Shown piece by piece: positions 61,099 to 64,000 of a DNA stretch of 64,000 bases (the stretch's first letter is position 1; each line of letters begins with the position of its first letter). The notes under the pieces were generated by a model. It saw only the letters and a program-made list of their open reading frames with translations. It ran no database searches and was not told the DNA's origin. A program made the translations under genes and the position numbers. The stretch comes from Bacteroidales bacterium (lineage in GTDB: Bacteria > Bacteroidota > Bacteroidia > Bacteroidales > ML635J-15). Location of the stretch: contig JAGOLH010000008.1 in NCBI GenBank assembly GCA_017994175.1, positions 1 through 64,000 of the forward strand, given 5' to 3'.

Positions 61099-61701
61099 AT
61101 GATTGTAATTATTGACTATAATATTGGAAATGTCGGGTCGATTAAAAACATGATTACCCAATTAGGGTTTGCATGTGATATTTCAAGAAATTTTGATGTG
61201 ATAAATAATGCCACAAAGCTTATTCTACCAGGAGTTGGGTCTTTTGATAATGGGGTAAAAGGCTTAATAAATTGTAACCTAGTAGATATTCTAAACCATA
61301 AAGTGCTTGTTAATCAAACTCCCGTACTTGGCATTTGTTTAGGGATGCAATTAATGGCAGAATGCAGTGAGGAGGGCAATGCTAAAGGCTTGGGGTGGAT
61401 CCCAATTAATGTTAAGAGAATAGATACAGTGGTCAATCAACAAAATACAATACCTGTTATAGGATGGAATTATATTCAAATTGTTAAAAACAACAAATTA
61501 TTTCAAGACAATTACCAAAGATTTTATTTTGTACACTCTTACTACTTTCCAAGAGAAACACCAGGTGTTATAGCTACTGCCAATATAGGGTTTGATTTTT
61601 GTGCAGCATTTCAAATCAATAATATTTTTGGTGTACAATTCCACCCAGAAAAAAGTCATAAATTTGGAAAGGCATTATTAACAAATTTTTGCAATTTATA
61701 A
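61099..61701 (+). CDS. HisH-like glutaminase of an acetamidino-sugar system
   Basis: The 200-residue protein is a class I glutamine amidotransferase of the HisH type: NIGNVGSI near the start, the nucleophile Cys 80 in GICLGMQ, and His 182 and Glu 184 in FHPEKSH. It releases ammonia from glutamine. In histidine synthesis it pairs with HisF, but here the partners are a HisF-like protein with a changed active site and a WbpG-like enzyme, so it should supply ammonia for sugar amidination. The gene is markedly A+T rich. The next gene begins four bases after its stop. Confidence 0.88.
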   Translation: MIVIIDYNIGNVGSIKNMITQLGFACDISRNFDVINNATKLILPGVGSFDNGVKGLINCNLVDILNHKVLVNQTPVLGICLGMQLMAECSEEGNAKGLGWIPINVKRIDTVVNQQNTIPVIGWNYIQIVKNNKLFQDNYQRFYFVHSYYFPRETPGVIATANIGFDFCAAFQINNIFGVQFHPEKSHKFGKALLTNFCNL

Positions 61702-61705
61702 AAAG

Positions 61706-62461
61706 ATGCTAAAAAGAGTAATCCCAATATTATTAGTTAAAGATAAAGAATTAGTAAAATCCATTCGTTTTAAAAACCACAATTACATTGGTGATGTTAT
61801 CAATGCAATAAAAATATATAATGAGTTGGAAGTAGATGAATTATTAATTTTTGATATTACTGCATATAAATTAAAATCTGAACTTGATTATAAATTTCTT
61901 CAGAATTTAACTTCTGAATGTTTTGTTCCTTTGACTTATGGTGGTAACATTGATTCTGTGTCAAAAATCGAAAAGCTTTTAAAAATTGGTATTGAAAAAG
62001 TTTGTATAAATACTCATAGTCAAGATTTAAATTTCGTTACAGAGGCTGTAAAAAAGTTTGGATCATCGACTATCAGTATTTGCATTGATTATAAGTATAT
62101 TAATGATGAACCTATCGTTTTTTATGAAAATGGCAGAAAAAATTCAAAACAAAATGCAATTGAAATAATAAGCAAATTGTCCCAAATTGAAGTTGGGGAG
62201 ATTATTTTACAAAATATTGATAAAGATGGGACTTATTCAGGTTACGATCGAAGCTTGTTGGAGATGTTAAGACCTTTAATTAAAAACCCAATAATAATTG
62301 CTGGGGGATGTACGGATATAAAAGACATAAAAACAGTGCTGAATTTGGGGGCTAACGCGTGTGCTGCTGGCAGCCTTTTTGTTTATTATACAAACAGTAA
62401 AGGAATATTAATAAATTACTTAGATGATGATGATTTTATAGAAATTAATATTAAGAGATGA
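61706..62461 (+). CDS. HisF-like ammonia-channel protein lacking catalytic Asp
   Basis: The 251-residue (beta/alpha)8 barrel resembles HisF: KRVIPILLVKDKELVKS, GGNIDSVSKIEKLLKIG, VCINTHS, SICIDYKY, IDKDGT, IIAGGCTDI, GANACAAGSLF. In true HisF the first strand reads CLDVKDG with a catalytic Asp (position 11); here that residue is Leu (position 10). The second catalytic Asp (CIDYK) is kept. Such HisF paralogs next to WbpG act as a conduit for ammonia from HisH, not as imidazole-glycerol-phosphate cyclase. It overlaps the next gene by four bases (ATGA). Confidence 0.85.
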   Translation: MLKRVIPILLVKDKELVKSIRFKNHNYIGDVINAIKIYNELEVDELLIFDITAYKLKSELDYKFLQNLTSECFVPLTYGGNIDSVSKIEKLLKIGIEKVCINTHSQDLNFVTEAVKKFGSSTISICIDYKYINDEPIVFYENGRKNSKQNAIEIISKLSQIEVGEIILQNIDKDGTYSGYDRSLLEMLRPLIKNPIIIAGGCTDIKDIKTVLNLGANACAAGSLFVYYTNSKGILINYLDDDDFIEINIKR

Positions 62462-63588
62462 AAGAAAAACAAGTTTGTTCAAAATGCGTTTTAGACTCTG
62501 AGGATGACCCAAAAATAAAATTTGATAAAGATGGTGTCTGTACCTATTGCCATATTTATGATAAAAACATATTGAAATATTATTTTGGTGCAGATACTGA
62601 AAGAACAAAGTTTAATAATCTTATTAATGAAATAAAACAAAATGGACAAGGAAAAAAATACGATGTTTTAATTGGACTAAGTGGAGGCGTTGATAGTACT
62701 TACGTGGCTTTTTTATGCTATAAATATAAAATACGAGCCATCGCTGTACACTTGGATAACGGTTGGAATTCCGAATTATCCGTTGTAAATATTAAAAATA
62801 TTTTAAAAGTTACTGGTTATGATTTATACACCTATGTTATTAATTGGAATGAATTCAAAGATTTACAGAGGTCATACTTCAAAGCAGATGTTGTAGATAT
62901 TGAGGTTTTAACAGACCATGCAATTAGTTCTATAATGCAAAAAACTGCAATTAAATACAAGATTAAATACATTTTATCTGGTAGCAGTATAACAACTGAG
63001 GGTATTCTTCCTGAATCATGGGTTTTTAGTAAGCGAGACCATATAAACATAATATCGATTCAAAGAAAATTCGGCACTAAAAGGATAAAATCATTTCCAA
63101 TAAATGGCTTTCTAAGAGGAATTGTGAAAAATAAGATTTATAAGATAAAAAATATTGACATTCTTAATTACATAAAATACGATAAAGAAGAAGCCAAACA
63201 AATAATTAAAGATGTTTTTAAATGGCGGGACTATGGGGGTAAGCACTATGAATCTGTTTTTACAAGGTTTTATCAGGCATATATCTTGCCTGAGAAGTTT
63301 CACATTGACAAGCGCAAATCACATTATTCAACTCTTATTTGCGCCGAGCAATTGAACAGAGAACAAGCACTACAGCTTCTAAATGAACCGTTATACTCTT
63401 CAGAATTATTGAAAAATTATGATAAAGAATATGTGTTAAAAAAGTTGGAGTTTGAACCAGGAGAGTTTGATGAATATATCAATCGAAATCGAGTTGAGCA
63501 TATTAGCTACAATTCGGTAACAAAATATTTGCTCTTTTTAAGTAAAATTAAAAGGAAATTTCTCTTTTGGAAATATATCACATTATAA
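62458..63588 (+). CDS. WbpG-like N-acetyl sugar amidotransferase
   Basis: The 376-residue protein has a PP-loop ATPase motif SGGVDS (75-80) and an N-terminal four-Cys zinc site (C7, C10, C28, C31). This is the layout of WbpG, the enzyme that with HisH and HisF paralogs converts an acetamido group on a sugar to acetamidino, as in certain O-antigens. The upstream ATGA overlap and the presence of both partner genes make the assignment firm. The C-terminal half (residues 200-376) is diverged but continuous. Confidence 0.86.
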   Translation: MKEKQVCSKCVLDSEDDPKIKFDKDGVCTYCHIYDKNILKYYFGADTERTKFNNLINEIKQNGQGKKYDVLIGLSGGVDSTYVAFLCYKYKIRAIAVHLDNGWNSELSVVNIKNILKVTGYDLYTYVINWNEFKDLQRSYFKADVVDIEVLTDHAISSIMQKTAIKYKIKYILSGSSITTEGILPESWVFSKRDHINIISIQRKFGTKRIKSFPINGFLRGIVKNKIYKIKNIDILNYIKYDKEEAKQIIKDVFKWRDYGGKHYESVFTRFYQAYILPEKFHIDKRKSHYSTLICAEQLNREQALQLLNEPLYSSELLKNYDKEYVLKKLEFEPGEFDEYINRNRVEHISYNSVTKYLLFLSKIKRKFLFWKYITL

Positions 63589-63608
63589 TCTAATTAAATT
63601 ATGACATA

Positions 63609-64000
63609 ATGAATAATACTATTAGAAAGAAAGTCTGCGTAATTATGCCTTTTAGGTTGCTCAGTGATTCTCGATCAATTAAAACAATAAAAGTTTTAAA
63701 TCAGTATTGCCTTGTAGATGTTTATTATTTCGATTATGAAGAATCAGATAACGACTTTTTTAATGAAAACACAAAGCTGTTTGGCTTACAAAAACCTAAA
63801 GGTTTAAAAAACTTCATTTTTAGGCACACGCTATTTTATAATGAATTTAATTATTTCGCAAAAGAAGTTTTAAAACGAAAAGAGAAATATGATTATGTTT
63901 GGGCACACGATTTACCTGTTTTAAGACCAGCTCTTAAACTTAAAAAGATAATCGGTTCAAAAGTCGTATATGATTGTCATGAATTATATATTGAAACATT
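63609..64000 (+). CDS. Glycosyltransferase (GT4-like), 3' end cut by window
   Basis: The frame is open from the ATG at 63609 to the last base (about 130 codons). The N-terminal half of a GT-B fold is visible: KKVCVIMPFRLL, SIKTIKVLNQYC, then YDYVWAHDLPVLRPALKLKKIIGSKVVYDCHELYIET, the motif of family 4 enzymes before the interdomain region. The start is homologous to the truncated gene at 60832, with the HisH/HisF/WbpG trio between. The A+T-rich composition matches the trio. Confidence 0.85.
   Translation, partial: MNNTIRKKVCVIMPFRLLSDSRSIKTIKVLNQYCLVDVYYFDYEESDNDFFNENTKLFGLQKPKGLKNFIFRHTLFYNEFNYFAKEVLKRKEKYDYVWAHDLPVLRPALKLKKIIGSKVVYDCHELYIET

Noticed and set aside
61099-62461. hisH and hisF of histidine biosynthesis
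   Set aside because: The HisF-like barrel lacks the first catalytic Asp, no other his genes are present, and the next gene is WbpG-like in a polysaccharide locus.

Overview
The window looks like the chromosome of a Gram-negative member of the Bacteroidota, probably Bacteroidales or a near relative. The reasons are two S46 dipeptidyl-peptidases, type IX secretion (T9SS) parts (a PorU-type C25 sortase, a PorV/PorQ barrel, a cargo protein with a C-terminal sorting domain), mostly absent Shine-Dalgarno signals, several Bacteroidota-type promoters (TTTG, about 20 bp, TAnnTTTG), and lineage-typical gene order (sigma-54 activator, lptE, TPR protein, secG; and rsfS, ftsH, DUF2007, cdsA, pssA, purS).

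Layout. 1-9.3 kb: the 3' end of an S46 peptidase, a DUF3592 membrane protein, a head-to-tail fusion of two complete phosphoglycerate kinases, DNA polymerase III delta', an RlmI-like methyltransferase with a YhbP protein, and an ECF sigma factor overlapping an anti-sigma/TonB fusion; tRNA-Cys follows. 9.3-17.5 kb: glycosyltransferases, then the secG/TPR/lptE/sigma-54 activator operon, then a GT2 with a flippase-like membrane protein. 17.5-26.5 kb: a secreted protein, a complete DPP7-type S46 peptidase with a well-formed promoter, and two tandem hybrid histidine kinases. 26.5-27.1 kb is a gene-free composite repeat region. 27.1-32.4 kb: DUF58, SRPBCC, pyrE and a Nudix hydrolase; the Nudix tail is present a second time 2.6 kb further on, and the two copies bracket a T9SS cargo gene and a truncated papain-like gene. 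32.4-42.6 kb: a thioredoxin-fold lipoprotein-like protein, then a tightly overlapping run of Ig-like lipoprotein, GT4, sugar MFS transporter, NlpC/P60-like protein and PQQ-propeller lipoprotein, followed by an LtaS-like phosphatase-fold membrane enzyme. 42.7-54.5 kb: ROK kinase, rsfS, ftsH, DUF2007, cdsA, then (opposite strand) PorV-family barrel and long PorU-type sortase, then pssA and purS; tRNA-His follows.

54.7-64 kb is a surface polysaccharide locus: AsnB-like protein, Wzx-type flippase, glycosyltransferase, methyltransferase and a FemAB/GNAT-like transferase, then a sharply more A+T-rich segment with a HisH/HisF-like/WbpG-like trio that should convert an acetamido sugar to an acetamidino sugar. 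The HisF-like subunit lacks the first catalytic Asp of true HisF. A truncated glycosyltransferase lies just before this trio and a homologous glycosyltransferase (cut by the window end) just after, which suggests that the cassette arrived by recombination.

The most unusual items are the Pgk-Pgk fusion (each half departs from the family consensus at different substrate-site motifs), the duplicated Nudix tail flanking an inserted module, the acetamidino cassette between two related glycosyltransferase N-termini, the anti-sigma/TonB fusion, and the sigma-54 activator whose GAFTGA loop reads GSFTTA. No CRISPR array, rRNA gene, transposase or integrase was seen.
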